Shown: positions 1-8,548 of the stretch, piece after piece
How the letters are laid out: the number at the start of each line of letters is the position of its first letter
Numbering within the stretch: the first letter of the stretch is position 1
Source of the DNA: Arenibacter hampyeongensis
GTDB lineage: Bacteria > Bacteroidota > Bacteroidia > Flavobacteriales > Flavobacteriaceae
DNA length: 64,000 nucleotides
Direction of reading: 5' to 3'
Assembly (NCBI RefSeq): GCF_002909255.1
Contig: NZ_PIOB01000001.1
Coordinates: forward strand, 806,001-870,000
Translations under genes and position numbers: made by a program
Notes under the pieces: generated by a model
The model's input: only the letters and a program-made list of their open reading frames with translations
The model's database searches: none
Told to the model about the DNA's origin: nothing

Positions 1-949
1 CCTTATTATCAGTAGGCAGTTCTTTTTGATAAATTCGGGGAACAAAACCCAATGTTTCTTCCGCCTTACCCTCTACTATTTCAGAACTTGGTCCAGTTTC
101 CCCAAAAGCAGTTTTACCTATAACGCGATAATAGAAATTCGTGTTATTGGGTATCGAATCCATATAGAACATTGATATTTCGGAGGCTTCCTTGGGTTGT
201 TGGGCATTGAATATAGGGACCCCGTTTAAGGGCTCAAAAGAAATATTGTCTCGAGATCTTTCAATTTGGTAATTGGAATATACATGTTGTAGCAAATTGA
301 AGTTCCATCTCAATGTAACTTTTTTATCAGTAAAGACACCAGCTAAACCTATAGGTTTCGGAAGGGCTTCGTGCATATCTGGGCTAGCATATACCGTTCC
401 ATTGTTAGTGGGAATATTACTTTGTTGTGGAAACGCTACCGATACAGAATAAACATATTTTTCGCCAGCAATAACCGAAGGGTCCTCTATGGCCCAGCCC
501 GCCAATTTGGAAGCCTCATAGTTTTGTTCTGCAGCTACCAAGGCAATAGTAAAACGCTGTTCCAATTCATCGTTTATAGCATAGACAGCACCCATCTGAT
601 TTCCAGGAGGACTAACTTCAAAGGTGTCACCATATAAAGCCTGGGCCAATATAGCTACATTCTGATCTTGTAAGGCCAGTGCTTCCCATTCTTCCAAAGG
701 TTTTGGTCTTAGTGGTTGTGTAACTAATTGTTTCCTTTCTATGGGTACCACAGCCTCGCCGTTCCTTGAAATGGTTGCTCTTTCTATCCAAAAACCTAAT
801 TCATTGGCATTCTTCCATGCCAAGGGCTGGTCCACTGCCCATCGCAATATTACCTTGTTGGGCAAGGAGCGAGCTATAACCTTGACCGAAGCGGTATCTT
901 GAGCCCAGAGGCTTGAGGTTAATAAGAGTAATATAACGAGTCCTTTCAC
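1..949 (-). CDS. Exported fibronectin type III protein, C-terminus cut off by window edge
   Basis: About 316 residues are visible and the frame runs open off the left edge. I chose the GTG at 949 because an in-frame TAA lies two codons upstream and the GTG opens directly into a signal peptide (VKGLVILLLLTSSLWAQ). The mature part looks like beta-sandwich modules. The second, from about residue 197, has the fibronectin III pattern VTLRWNFN followed by FYYRVIGKTAFGETGPSS. The gene lies 32 bp after the stop of the 1671-residue exported protein and on the same strand, so it is probably the next gene of that operon. Function is unknown; surface display or binding is inferred from the fold. It could be an accessory of the toxin island upstream. 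Confidence 0.75.
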   Translation of the reverse strand, partial: MKGLVILLLLTSSLWAQDTASVKVIARSLPNKVILRWAVDQPLAWKNANELGFWIERATISRNGEAVVPIERKQLVTQPLRPKPLEEWEALALQDQNVAILAQALYGDTFEVSPPGNQMGAVYAINDELEQRFTIALVAAEQNYEASKLAGWAIEDPSVIAGEKYVYSVSVAFPQQSNIPTNNGTVYASPDMHEALPKPIGLAGVFTDKKVTLRWNFNLLQHVYSNYQIERSRDNISFEPLNGVPIFNAQQPKEASEISMFYMDSIPNNTNFYYRVIGKTAFGETGPSSEIVEGKAEETLGFVPRIYQKELPTDNK

Positions 950-981
950 TGTTTATTAGTTTTTTTTCAATGAGTTGTGAG

Positions 982-3900
982 CTAGTCGTTCACATATTTT
1001 ATTTCATATCCTTTTTGATAAATATCACCTGGTGTTCGGTAAATCAGCTGTGCCTTAAAATTACCTAGGGGCAAGGGAGGAAAGGGGCTTTCAATTAAAT
1101 ATTTGTACCTTTCATACTGAGAAATATTGCCATCACTTCCATAATATCTATTTAGGATTTTATCTCTTAAATAGACCATATCCACTTTATACTGATACGG
1201 TAAATTATATACAAAGGGAATTCTGTTTTTTACCCATGATGAATTAGGGTTGTTCTCTAGATTAGCCAAATATTCATTGCCTATATAAAAGGAACGGACA
1301 GGGGGTAATCCAAGTAGAGCTTCGTCCCGATTCACACTAATGTCACCATCAAGAGGGTAATTTTCATAAATAAGAGGGTATATTTTCTTTTTATAATAGG
1401 AATCGTCCAATATTGCTTGGGGGTATACCAAGGGTTTCGAATTGGTATATTTTCCTCCCAAGACTTCTAATTTTTCCAAATATTCATAGTCGGCCACCTT
1501 AACGGATAAGGAATGAACATCTGCAAAGATGTAGTTAGTAAGGTTATTGGTAACCGTTAATTCCTTCACTTTATCCTTAAAGCTAGGATACTTGCTAGTT
1601 TTGAAGCCATAATTCAAAATGGATTTGGGTGCTCCGTTGGAAATGGTAATATTGGCAGCTTTTTTGTTGGAAACTACGGCACTACCGGAGACGTTTCTCG
1701 TATCTTGGTTTCCGGTGGAAGGGTCAAACCAATTTGTATCCCCACTTTCTTGATCGGCAAGGGTTTCTGTATTTTCTATAATTATTTCGGTCTTAATATC
1801 CGACCCTGGTGGGAAAGTCAGCAAATTTATATTGTAATTGGAATTTAGGGACATGCCTTCTGGCACTTCATAAAATACCATTGCTTTTGATTTGTCGTAA
1901 GACAAATTTGTTCGGATGCCCTTATTATTAACAGTAGAAACAAACTCTGCCCTTGTTTTAAATCCGCTGTCGAAGAGATAATTCTGGGGAGTTTTCATTT
2001 TAACATATCCCTTGTTATATTCTTCCGGATAAAAACTTTGTTGATCAATGACGGGATACATATAGGCTATATTTTCCAATGGAATATAATCCGGGGCACG
2101 ATCTGTTTTAAAAGTGATTTCTTTTTTTTCTATAACTGGTTTGCCATTTTCAACCATAGTTTGGTAACTACCCCCTATTTTTTCATCAAAGCTAACTTCG
2201 ACCACCACCTTAACTTCCTTTTCGGAGGGTAGGGTTTCAGTTGGTTTAAAAGTTACGGCATCATTTGTATCGTTCCATTCCAAATCTCCTTTCAGTTGTT
2301 CTCCTTCCGAAGTAACGGTAAAGTTCTTCAATCGTAATTTGAAAGTACGGACCCCATCATCAAACTCAACCTTAAAATCTGAATTGGCGGCATAATTGAA
2401 AACTGCTTGTGGAGCGGTAAAAACCGAAATATTGTCGCTATTATCCTTGGGTGTCACATCCGATATCATGGGAACACCCACTGCATTATTAATATTTTCC
2501 AGCTCACATTCCTCACCCACTTCAACTTTTAATCGCAATCGACCAGAAACGAGTCCGCCTAAAATTTTGTAGTACATACCTACATAGCCTTGAAAATAAG
2601 CCGGATTGGGAAATTGACCCCGTAACATTGCGGCAACACCTGCCTCAGCGATAGGGAATTTACCCTTGATGAAGGCCAGGTCTACCTTCACTCCAAATTC
2701 TCCATATAGATAGGCATAAACTTGCCCCATAGAGTACCATCCATTGTTTCCAATGGGGCCTGGACGACCTACACATTTTGCATTCGGGTAGTAAGCGTGC
2801 ATGACGTCAAAGCCTGCTCCCAGCTCTACAAAGGCGTAGAAAATTAAATAATCAAAATTATAGCCATAACCAAAATTTAGTCCAAATGCAAAACCTTTGC
2901 CCGATTGTAGCTGGTTTTCTTGACGATTGCTGTTGAGCATATCATCCCCTAAAATTTTAACGACCATTGGATGGGGATCCAATTGCGAAGGCAGTTGTGT
3001 GCCCGTCATAAAATAGCCCCCTATCCGAAGTTGTACTCCTACCTGAAACAAAAGTTCTATTCTTTTTTGAGGAGTACCAATATAAATGTACCAATCCTCA
3101 GGACCTGTGTGCATTTTGGCATATCCTGCAAGGTTGTTTTCCCCGCCGCCTTTAACGCCCTCCAAATCCAGATATAGTTCAAACTCACCATCAAAGGTCT
3201 GGTTTACAAAATCTTTTTCAATGCCCACATAGACACCGATTTTTCCGGAGGCTGCAACATCGTGGACGGGAATTGATTCTTTGGCCAGTCCCATAAAGTT
3301 GCCATATTTGGACAGTTGATCTGCTATTCCTTTATTATTCTCTACAAAATCGTTTACCTTTTCAAATGTTTTGTTTAAGGCACCAAAATCCGAGCTGTCA
3401 AGGCCACCACTAGTCTTGTCGCCCATGAAGGCACCTTCTCCAGTAAAGCCTATTCTATTTAATCCACCATGACTGTTGAAAGCCATATCCAAATAAGCCT
3501 TTCCACTAAAAGTATCCGAATTTTGAGTGCTTATATCCACTCCGGCACGAACGCTTAAACCATAATCCAAATTTGGACGGTATACGGCTGAAGATGGCGA
3601 AAAACCATCCTCATTACCGCGAATCTTTTTCATACGATAGGATATACCTCCTACCATAGAATTGATTATAAATTTTGTACTACTTTTTTCGTCGTTTTTG
3701 GCCCAAACATCCACGTTCCAATATCTAAAATCTTTCACTCCAAAAATGGCTTTACCCTTTACTTCTATGTTGACACTTTTAATGGTTGCCGTAACATTAC
3801 CGCGAAATCCATCACCATACCAACTGTGGTCTTCCATTATTTCCAAGCCTCCTTTTATGGTGATTCCACTTTTTTCATAATCAATATCAATTCCATTCAC

Positions 3901-5997
3901 CTTAACCCTTTCAAATTGCCATTTCTGTATTTTAGCACCGTCCTCCAATTTCCCCATTACTTGCATACTAGTCGTGGCATGGGATCCTTCACCGTCCAAA
4001 TTAATTTTTAGGTCAAAAGAAAGTCCAACTTGGTTGCTGGGTGTAACCAGCTCTAATTTTTCCACGGAAGCCGGGAAATTCATCAGCCTCATTTCACCCT
4101 CAAATCCAAAGCTTTTGGCACTGATGGGTTTTTCGCCCGGTTCTGTTTCCAACTTTAATCCCTCGAAAACAATACCCGGAAAACTAAATCCTTTGCCACT
4201 ATTTGTGGCCGTTTCTGCGGAGGGCGACTCCTCTCCTTCTTTTTGGCCAATTTTGCCAACTATGGACAGTTGTCCGGATAGGTTGGCAGAAGGATATACA
4301 TTGCCGTCTTTTATATCTATGGCTACACTGGAATTTTTCTCCAATTGCATTTCACCCAAAAAAACGGGAGTTTTATAATTGCTGTTTAAGCCAACTGCCA
4401 GACCGTAGCCGTCTTGTTGTATATATCCAGTATAGTCCATTGGCTTCTCAAAAATAGGCACGGCAATATCCCCCGCAATGGATCCTCCGGTCAGGGAATT
4501 TCTGGAGAGTGAAAGGCTCACATCGGCAATAGTAAAGGCCCATTTACCGGCAGACCCATCCCCAGTCTTCAAAACATTTTCGGCAAAGAAGGTGCCCGAT
4601 ACCCCTTGACTATCCAATATGAGATTCTCTGCCCCAAATTGTACCCTTTTGTCGGATGTGTTGGTATTTTCAATTCCCTTGGGTAACATAATACTTAGTT
4701 CCTTGGCATAAAATCCACGCCAAAGGTTTCGCTCCCCATGCACCAATACCTCGCTGTAATCTTTTGGGAACTTTATCCCAGATACATTGCGACTGTCACT
4801 TAAGTCCAATACCACCTGTTTTATATTAAATCCCCAACCTTTTAATCCCCTAACTTCAAATTGGGGGAGTGACACATCTACCAATAGGTCGTTCCAACCA
4901 TTGGCTTTAACGCTAAAGGATGCCCCTACATAGCACTTGTTGTTTACAACATCAGAATCCTTAAGGTATTTATTGTCCTTACTCTCACCACATACATAAT
5001 TTCCACCACTGGTAATGGGAAGGAGAATGTTTCTTGAAATCCTTAGGTCGGCCTCCAATCCAATGGACTTTAGCCCGGCACAGTCGAACTCCACGAAGGA
5101 TTGGTCTCCAAAGGCCCCATTTTCAAGGTCTATTCCTCCTTTCAGGGTAAGTAGCCAGTTGTCACCATAAAGGGGAATGGCCTGGTCGCCCAAAAGCACT
5201 AATTTCATATCACCCAAAAGAGCCCCGTCATGGGAGAGTTTAATGCCTTCACCCCCAAAATATATTTCACGACTAGGTTCTCCGTTGTTTCCTTTGACGG
5301 GAATGATCATTTTTGCCCAGGCCTTGAATTCTGCATATTGTGGTGTAAATTTTACTTGGGTAATGGCCAGTTCTACCCGGTTGCCAGAGGTCGAGTCTTT
5401 TTTACTTAGTCCAACCGGGAGCTCCAATAATTCCTTTCCTGTAATAATATCGACAAAATTGCCCAATTCCTTTACCGCCTCAAAAGCTCTTATGGCCTGG
5501 GCCACCAAGGTGTCCGCTTTGGGATTTCTGGAAAAATTAGTAGAAATATAATCTGAGGTAAACTCAGGTTTAAGGTTGGCAAAGGAAACATTGAAATCTT
5601 CTTTTTGTACTAGTTTTTGGTCAAGTGAGGGAAAGGAGCGGAAGGCTTTTTCTACTTCTGTAGTTGCCATTGAGCTATTGTGCCTTCGGCTACGCTCAGG
5701 CAACGTTGGTATAGGGAAAACGGATCTTTCACCAGCATTGTCCATTCTTGCCATGGCCATCTGCTGTAATTGGGCCAAATGATTTGGGTCTACTTTCTTA
5801 AGTTTGGTGGTGTCTTTTGCTTTTGAAAGTAGAGAGTCTTTTGAGATAATAATAATGGTTTCAGAAAGACACACCCCGGCTTCGCCACCCCTACTTCGAC
5901 TGGGCTCAGCACAGGTCTCAAGAGGCGAGTTGGTTGGGTCTGCCCAAAGCAGGCTGCACCAAAAAGATAGGATGATATTTATGTGGATTCTTTTCAT
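982..5997 (-). CDS. Giant exported protein of unknown function (1671 aa) in the toxin island
   Basis: A signal peptide ends near residue 19 (SFWCSLLWA). The rest is almost wholly beta-strand with many Gly-rich repeats. Near residues 1170-1300 there is an Ig-like stretch of the kind that follows SDVTPKDNSDN and closes with KEITFKTDRAP. I recognise no enzyme motif and no C-terminal sorting domain. Two segments near the N-terminus (about residues 27-46 and 99-108) are encoded by REP-like palindromes inserted without breaking the frame. The start overlaps the stop of the 220-residue membrane protein by four bases (ATGA), so translation is coupled. Position between toxin/immunity genes and an FN3 protein suggests a structural or delivery component of the island, but that is inference. 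Confidence 0.7.
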   Translation of the reverse strand: MKRIHINIILSFWCSLLWADPTNSPLETCAEPSRSRGGEAGVCLSETIIIISKDSLLSKAKDTTKLKKVDPNHLAQLQQMAMARMDNAGERSVFPIPTLPERSRRHNSSMATTEVEKAFRSFPSLDQKLVQKEDFNVSFANLKPEFTSDYISTNFSRNPKADTLVAQAIRAFEAVKELGNFVDIITGKELLELPVGLSKKDSTSGNRVELAITQVKFTPQYAEFKAWAKMIIPVKGNNGEPSREIYFGGEGIKLSHDGALLGDMKLVLLGDQAIPLYGDNWLLTLKGGIDLENGAFGDQSFVEFDCAGLKSIGLEADLRISRNILLPITSGGNYVCGESKDNKYLKDSDVVNNKCYVGASFSVKANGWNDLLVDVSLPQFEVRGLKGWGFNIKQVVLDLSDSRNVSGIKFPKDYSEVLVHGERNLWRGFYAKELSIMLPKGIENTNTSDKRVQFGAENLILDSQGVSGTFFAENVLKTGDGSAGKWAFTIADVSLSLSRNSLTGGSIAGDIAVPIFEKPMDYTGYIQQDGYGLAVGLNSNYKTPVFLGEMQLEKNSSVAIDIKDGNVYPSANLSGQLSIVGKIGQKEGEESPSAETATNSGKGFSFPGIVFEGLKLETEPGEKPISAKSFGFEGEMRLMNFPASVEKLELVTPSNQVGLSFDLKINLDGEGSHATTSMQVMGKLEDGAKIQKWQFERVKVNGIDIDYEKSGITIKGGLEIMEDHSWYGDGFRGNVTATIKSVNIEVKGKAIFGVKDFRYWNVDVWAKNDEKSSTKFIINSMVGGISYRMKKIRGNEDGFSPSSAVYRPNLDYGLSVRAGVDISTQNSDTFSGKAYLDMAFNSHGGLNRIGFTGEGAFMGDKTSGGLDSSDFGALNKTFEKVNDFVENNKGIADQLSKYGNFMGLAKESIPVHDVAASGKIGVYVGIEKDFVNQTFDGEFELYLDLEGVKGGGENNLAGYAKMHTGPEDWYIYIGTPQKRIELLFQVGVQLRIGGYFMTGTQLPSQLDPHPMVVKILGDDMLNSNRQENQLQSGKGFAFGLNFGYGYNFDYLIFYAFVELGAGFDVMHAYYPNAKCVGRPGPIGNNGWYSMGQVYAYLYGEFGVKVDLAFIKGKFPIAEAGVAAMLRGQFPNPAYFQGYVGMYYKILGGLVSGRLRLKVEVGEECELENINNAVGVPMISDVTPKDNSDNISVFTAPQAVFNYAANSDFKVEFDDGVRTFKLRLKNFTVTSEGEQLKGDLEWNDTNDAVTFKPTETLPSEKEVKVVVEVSFDEKIGGSYQTMVENGKPVIEKKEITFKTDRAPDYIPLENIAYMYPVIDQQSFYPEEYNKGYVKMKTPQNYLFDSGFKTRAEFVSTVNNKGIRTNLSYDKSKAMVFYEVPEGMSLNSNYNINLLTFPPGSDIKTEIIIENTETLADQESGDTNWFDPSTGNQDTRNVSGSAVVSNKKAANITISNGAPKSILNYGFKTSKYPSFKDKVKELTVTNNLTNYIFADVHSLSVKVADYEYLEKLEVLGGKYTNSKPLVYPQAILDDSYYKKKIYPLIYENYPLDGDISVNRDEALLGLPPVRSFYIGNEYLANLENNPNSSWVKNRIPFVYNLPYQYKVDMVYLRDKILNRYYGSDGNISQYERYKYLIESPFPPLPLGNFKAQLIYRTPGDIYQKGYEIKYVND
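5682..5701. repeat. REP-like palindrome inside coding sequence (copy 2)
   Basis: The core GCCTTCGGCTACGCTCAGGC has GCCT/AGGC arms. It resembles the short palindromes with a TTCGactacgCTCAG core that are scattered between genes in Flavobacteriaceae. Here it lies inside the 1671-residue ORF and is read as LPERSRRHN, an odd basic peptide between otherwise ordinary residues. Confidence 0.55.
5889..5915. repeat. REP-like palindrome inside coding sequence (copy 1)
   Basis: The core CTTCGACTGGGCTCAGCA is flanked by CCT/AGG arms and is of the same type as the copy at 5682. It is translated as CAEPSRSRGGE just after the signal peptide of the 1671-residue protein. The reading frame is kept. Confidence 0.55.
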
Positions 5998-6656
5998 ATT
6001 TCTGAATCTTTATTTTCTGATTTAAAACCTCTAAGTACATATTTAAACCCTTCAAGTTTTGCAGCTATTAAACTGGTAATCTCAAGTGTTTCACCAGTTT
6101 TTTGAAAATGTTCTATATGAAGTTTTACCGAACCTACAACAAGCCATATGCCAAATAAACCTATGACACTGAAAACTAAGGTTAGCAAAAAATATAAAGC
6201 CCTTTCGATTATTGATATTTTTTTGCCCTTTAAAAAAAGGTCGTTAATTTTAATTTTCTCAATACTTTTATTTTGATAGGTAACCTCTACCGTACTATAT
6301 TTTTCAAGTTGGTCATTACTAAAAGATAGCGGAATTATTTTTCTTATGTTGTCTTCTTTTAAAACACCCAATTGAAACAGAAATATTTCTATTTTTTTAT
6401 GTTCTTGATCAGGTATATAAAAATTCTTTATATATGTCGTTGCACTATCGAACCTAACAAGCAATTTTAGATATCGTTTGTCAAACGAATTACCATTTGG
6501 TAAATAGGTAAGATTGAACTCAAGTAAGGGGTTTAATGAAACAAACACATCTTGTTTTTGAGCTTTACTATAAAATTCCGGTACAAGCATGAATAGTATG
6601 CCAAGCGTTACGCCTATCATAAAACCAAATGTTACTATGTAGTTTAAAGTTTTCAC
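5994..6656 (-). CDS. Two-TM inner-membrane protein, possible immunity protein
   Basis: The protein has 220 residues from a GTG start at 6656. One transmembrane helix is at about residues 6-28 (FGFMIGVTLGILFML) and another at about 151-176 (LYFLLTLVFSVIGLFGIWLVV). A hydrophilic, probably periplasmic domain of some 120 residues lies between them, and a short tail follows. I recognise no family. It lies 27 bp after a short remnant frame ending at 6683 and overlaps the next gene (1671 aa) by four bases. Membrane-anchored immunity proteins with this layout are known for toxins that act at or outside the inner membrane. That role is inferred from location only; a structural role with the 1671-residue protein is equally possible. 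Confidence 0.6.
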   Translation of the reverse strand: MKTLNYIVTFGFMIGVTLGILFMLVPEFYSKAQKQDVFVSLNPLLEFNLTYLPNGNSFDKRYLKLLVRFDSATTYIKNFYIPDQEHKKIEIFLFQLGVLKEDNIRKIIPLSFSNDQLEKYSTVEVTYQNKSIEKIKINDLFLKGKKISIIERALYFLLTLVFSVIGLFGIWLVVGSVKLHIEHFQKTGETLEITSLIAAKLEGFKYVLRGFKSENKDSEI

Positions 6657-6682
6657 TTTTCTAAGAACTGTGTTTTTTAAAG

Positions 6683-6751
6683 TTATAATTCATTTTCGGC
6701 TAATTGTTTCTTTATTTTTACTCCTGCCCCTCTTTCTCTGGACGGCACGAG
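6683..6751 (-). pseudogene. Possible C-terminal toxin-tip remnant (third, weakest)
   Basis: After the REP at 6741-6792 a frame without a start codon runs to TAA at 6683 and ends in RERGAGVKIKKQLAENEL. It sits just before the 220-residue membrane protein, as the two clearer remnants sit before their small genes. The spacing is 27 bp rather than an overlap, so the case is weaker. Confidence 0.3.
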
Positions 6752-6873
6752 CCTGTCTTCCGCAGGCAGTAGTGAAGCTTGCGCTTGCGAGGTTTTGGTA
6801 TAGGTGGCTTTTTCTCCTGATAAAATATTATTAGAAGTAAAAAAAATAAATAATTTAGTTGTTTTAAAAGCAT
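6718..6873 (-). CDS. Small ORF with hydrophobic N-terminus, 3' part made of REP sequence
   Basis: The ATG at 6873 follows the TAA of the 114-residue gene directly (TAAATG). The 51-residue product starts MLLKQLNYLFFLLLIIFY, like a signal or membrane anchor. The second half (from about residue 28) is encoded by the REP palindrome and is unlikely to be the original sequence. It may be a small lipoprotein or membrane gene truncated by REP insertion, or it may be chance. It shares the region with a remnant in another frame; both cannot be fully real. Confidence 0.3.
   Translation of the reverse strand: MLLKQLNYLFFLLLIIFYQEKKPPIPKPRKRKLHYCLRKTGSCRPEKEGQE
6741..6792 (+). repeat. REP element A, with nested hairpin
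   Basis: It starts with GACGGCACGAGC and ends in a diverged GCTTGCGCTTGCGAGG. The middle holds a nested CCTGTCTTCCGCAGGCAG hairpin. It is the most degenerate copy of the family that has a cleaner core GACGCTCGCGCTAGCGGGG at 8051-8076. It lies between the immunity-like gene ending at 6874 and the remnant ending at 6683. Confidence 0.65.
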
Positions 6874-7218
6874 TTATTCTTGGATCAATTTTTGAACTTC
6901 TGAGACAAAAGAATAAATTTTCTCTTTTAAATAACCATTTGCTTCAAGAAGTCTATCATCAATCGATAAAATCTCTAAGTTTGCAGGCTGAAAGTTTGGT
7001 TTTTCAAATTGATTCAAGTCATTAATTAGGGTGGAATAGATTCTATCATTTAATAGAAATTTTTCTTGAATGTGTTTTATTTTTTCAGCTTTACTTTTTG
7101 AGCTAAAATTTGATGAATACTGGTCCAATTTCCATTCAGGTAAACTTTCTAACTTTTCTTTTGATTCAGCATGTAATTCACTTAGATATTTTTCATATAA
7201 CTTTTTTAATTTGTCCAT
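6874..7218 (-). CDS. Small orphan immunity-like protein (114 aa)
   Basis: This is a helical, charged, soluble protein with no signal peptide (MDKLKKLYEKYLSELHAESK). I recognise no family. Its ATG lies inside the last codons of an upstream fragment that stops at 7206, an overlap of 13 bases. Such overlap is the usual arrangement between the end of a polymorphic toxin and its immunity gene. The toxin body itself is missing and a REP palindrome lies where it should be, so this is best read as an orphan immunity gene kept after its toxin tip was displaced. The function is inferred from context. Confidence 0.6.
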   Translation of the reverse strand: MDKLKKLYEKYLSELHAESKEKLESLPEWKLDQYSSNFSSKSKAEKIKHIQEKFLLNDRIYSTLINDLNQFEKPNFQPANLEILSIDDRLLEANGYLKEKIYSFVSEVQKLIQE

Positions 7219-7385
7219 GGTGCAGAAGTTATGCTTTTAGTTATTGATGATATATTTTGCTGATTTTGGGCAAAACTGATAATTACTTGTTCTTCGCCTC
7301 CTTTTAAATAAAAACTAGTTGTATTACTAGAGGCTGGTTGTTTGGCAGCTCTCACCGCTAGCGCGAGCGTCACGCTCGTGCCCAT
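7206..7385 (-). pseudogene. C-terminal toxin-tip remnant fused to REP sequence
   Basis: A 59-codon frame starts with ATG at 7385. Its first dozen codons are REP element B and give a hydrophobic stretch (TSVTLALAV). From about residue 15 it changes to ordinary coding sequence (AAKQPASSNTTSFYLKGGEE), then EQVIISF, and stops at 7206 inside the next gene's start. The motif GGEEQV is shared with GGAEQL in the remnant at 8542-8634. I read this as the last 45 codons of a displaced toxin. It may still be transcribed from the island's operon. Confidence 0.5.
7355..7382 (-). repeat. REP element B (inverted orientation)
   Basis: Read on the minus strand it is GGCACGAGC, GTGA, then CGCTCGCGCTAGCGG, so it is a compact copy of the REP core. 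It is inverted relative to elements C, D and E. It sits between the RAYT gene and the toxin remnant ending at 7206 and forms the first codons of that remnant's frame. Confidence 0.75.
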
Positions 7386-7412
7386 ATGCCTGATTATTTA
7401 TAACATCGTCCT

Positions 7413-7985
7413 TCATAGTTCCATCATTCCCAAATGCAAACCTTCATTATCTATTTTTAAAACCGAGTGGTCATCCTCATAGTTCCTTGCACTACTGTAT
7501 TTCCAATCCACTGGGTCCGTAACAAATCCTTGTTCTACGGGGTTGTTGTGGATATAATCTATTTTTTGTTTTATAACTTTTCCACTCCATAGTTCAATAG
7601 GTTTATTATGCTGTTGCCAAAATTGTCTTCTACTCACATTGCTGTTTTTTTTACCCGCTCGCTCCATCATTGATAGTAGCCACTCTTTTCTGCTTTCTTG
7701 TCGATTTTCTTGGATTGCTTTAATCATTTTTCTTGCGGTAAAACCTTTAAAATCCCTTAAAAGTTCCGAAGGATTATCATTCCCGGACCTAAAAATCAAA
7801 TGAACGTGGCTTGGCATAAAACAATAGGCAAAGACTTCCATCCCTTTTTCTGCTCTACAATATTCTACAGCTTTTTCTAAAATTGAAAAATAAATCTGTC
7901 TCGTAAACACATCCATCCAATACACGGTTGCGAAGCTTACGAAGTAGGCTGCTGAGGGGTTTTGGAATTTGTATTTTCTGCTCAT
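7413..7985 (-). CDS. REP-associated tyrosine transposase (RAYT, Y1_Tnp/IS200-like)
   Basis: The 190-residue protein has the HUH signature in CFMPSHVHLIF (near residue 57) and the conserved IDYIHNNPVEQGFV segment that carries the catalytic tyrosine of this family. The C-terminal WKYSSARNY pattern is also typical. Enzymes of this family cut and rejoin single-stranded REP palindromes. REP copies flank it at 7355-7382 and 8041-8076, with more at 6741, 8159 and 8622. Its first ten codons, together with upstream DNA and a REP, are tandemly repeated just upstream (7960-8213). It looks intact. It stands in the middle of the orphan immunity array, which suggests it took part in that array's rearrangement. 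Confidence 0.92.
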   Translation of the reverse strand: MSRKYKFQNPSAAYFVSFATVYWMDVFTRQIYFSILEKAVEYCRAEKGMEVFAYCFMPSHVHLIFRSGNDNPSELLRDFKGFTARKMIKAIQENRQESRKEWLLSMMERAGKKNSNVSRRQFWQQHNKPIELWSGKVIKQKIDYIHNNPVEQGFVTDPVDWKYSSARNYEDDHSVLKIDNEGLHLGMMEL

Positions 7986-8040
7986 TCTTTTTTATTGACT
8001 ACTATTTTTTTTTCTGATCTTGAGCCGTTCTGCTCACTGT

Positions 8041-8076
8041 TGACGGCACGAGCGAGACGCTCGCGCTAGCGGGGGG
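8041..8076 (+). repeat. REP element C
   Basis: This compact copy reads GACGGCACGAGC, GA, then GACGCTCGCGCTAGCGGGG. The arms GAGC and GCTC, and the internal CGCTAGCG palindrome, can fold. It is directly upstream of the RAYT leader. Confidence 0.8.
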
Positions 8077-8158
8077 GTTTTGGAATTTGTATTTTCTGCT
8101 CATTCTTTTTTATTGACTACTATTTTTTTTCTGCTCTTGAACCGTTCTGCTCACTATT

Positions 8159-8213
8159 GACGGCACGAGCCTGCCTGGCCGTCAGACAGGCGTGACGCTC
8201 GCGCTAGCGGGGG
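8159..8213 (+). repeat. REP element D with nested CCTGTCTG-type hairpin
   Basis: It has the same ends as element C, but the centre holds a second palindrome (CCTGCCTGG CCGTC AGACAGG). The CTAG of its right end supplies the stop codon of the 114-residue gene at 8204-8548. Confidence 0.8.
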
Positions 8214-8548
8214 AGTTGGTTATCACTTAAATAAGCATTTAGTTCCTCTCTGATTTCATAAATTCCAATACTTACTTCTCTAAAATTTTCATTAAGGTTG
8301 TCGTTATTAAATCCCTCCACACCTCTGGTCACTGAATTAAAACCATTATCTAATAGTTTAAGAAGTTTGTTTTGTGGTTTTTCCATATATTTATTAAGAG
8401 TAATTTTCATATTTCTTATGGTATTTAAACCATAAGAAGCACCCGCCCCATAACTACTGATATCAATTTGTGATGTATTATCTAGAGTATATTCAAAAAA
8501 GCATTCTAACTCTAGGAGTTTATTTTCTATTCTTTTTAGATTTACCAT
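8204..8548 (-). CDS. Small orphan immunity-like protein (114 aa), 3' end formed by REP
   Basis: The protein is soluble and mostly helical (MVNLKRIENKLLELECFFEY). I recognise no family. The ATG overlaps the TAA of an upstream remnant frame (ATGGTAA), the coupling expected between toxin tip and immunity gene. The last codons, QLPR-stop, run into REP element D, whose CTAG gives the stop, so the original C-terminus may have been lost. I read it as a second orphan immunity gene. Function is inferred from position, not from homology. Confidence 0.55.
   Translation of the reverse strand: MVNLKRIENKLLELECFFEYTLDNTSQIDISSYGAGASYGLNTIRNMKITLNKYMEKPQNKLLKLLDNGFNSVTRGVEGFNNDNLNENFREVSIGIYEIREELNAYLSDNQLPR

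Larger units (their letters stand above)
7960..8213. repeat. Tandem duplication of RAYT 5' end plus REP
   Basis: The unit at 7960-8076 holds the first nine to ten RAYT codons, about 55 bp of upstream DNA and REP element C. It repeats almost exactly from 8077. The second copy ends with the longer REP element D at 8213. The period is 117 bp. The joint falls in a G-run where the REP end (GCTAGCGGGGG) meets RAYT codon 10, so the second copy gives only a short start-containing frame and not a full gene. Confidence 0.85.
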
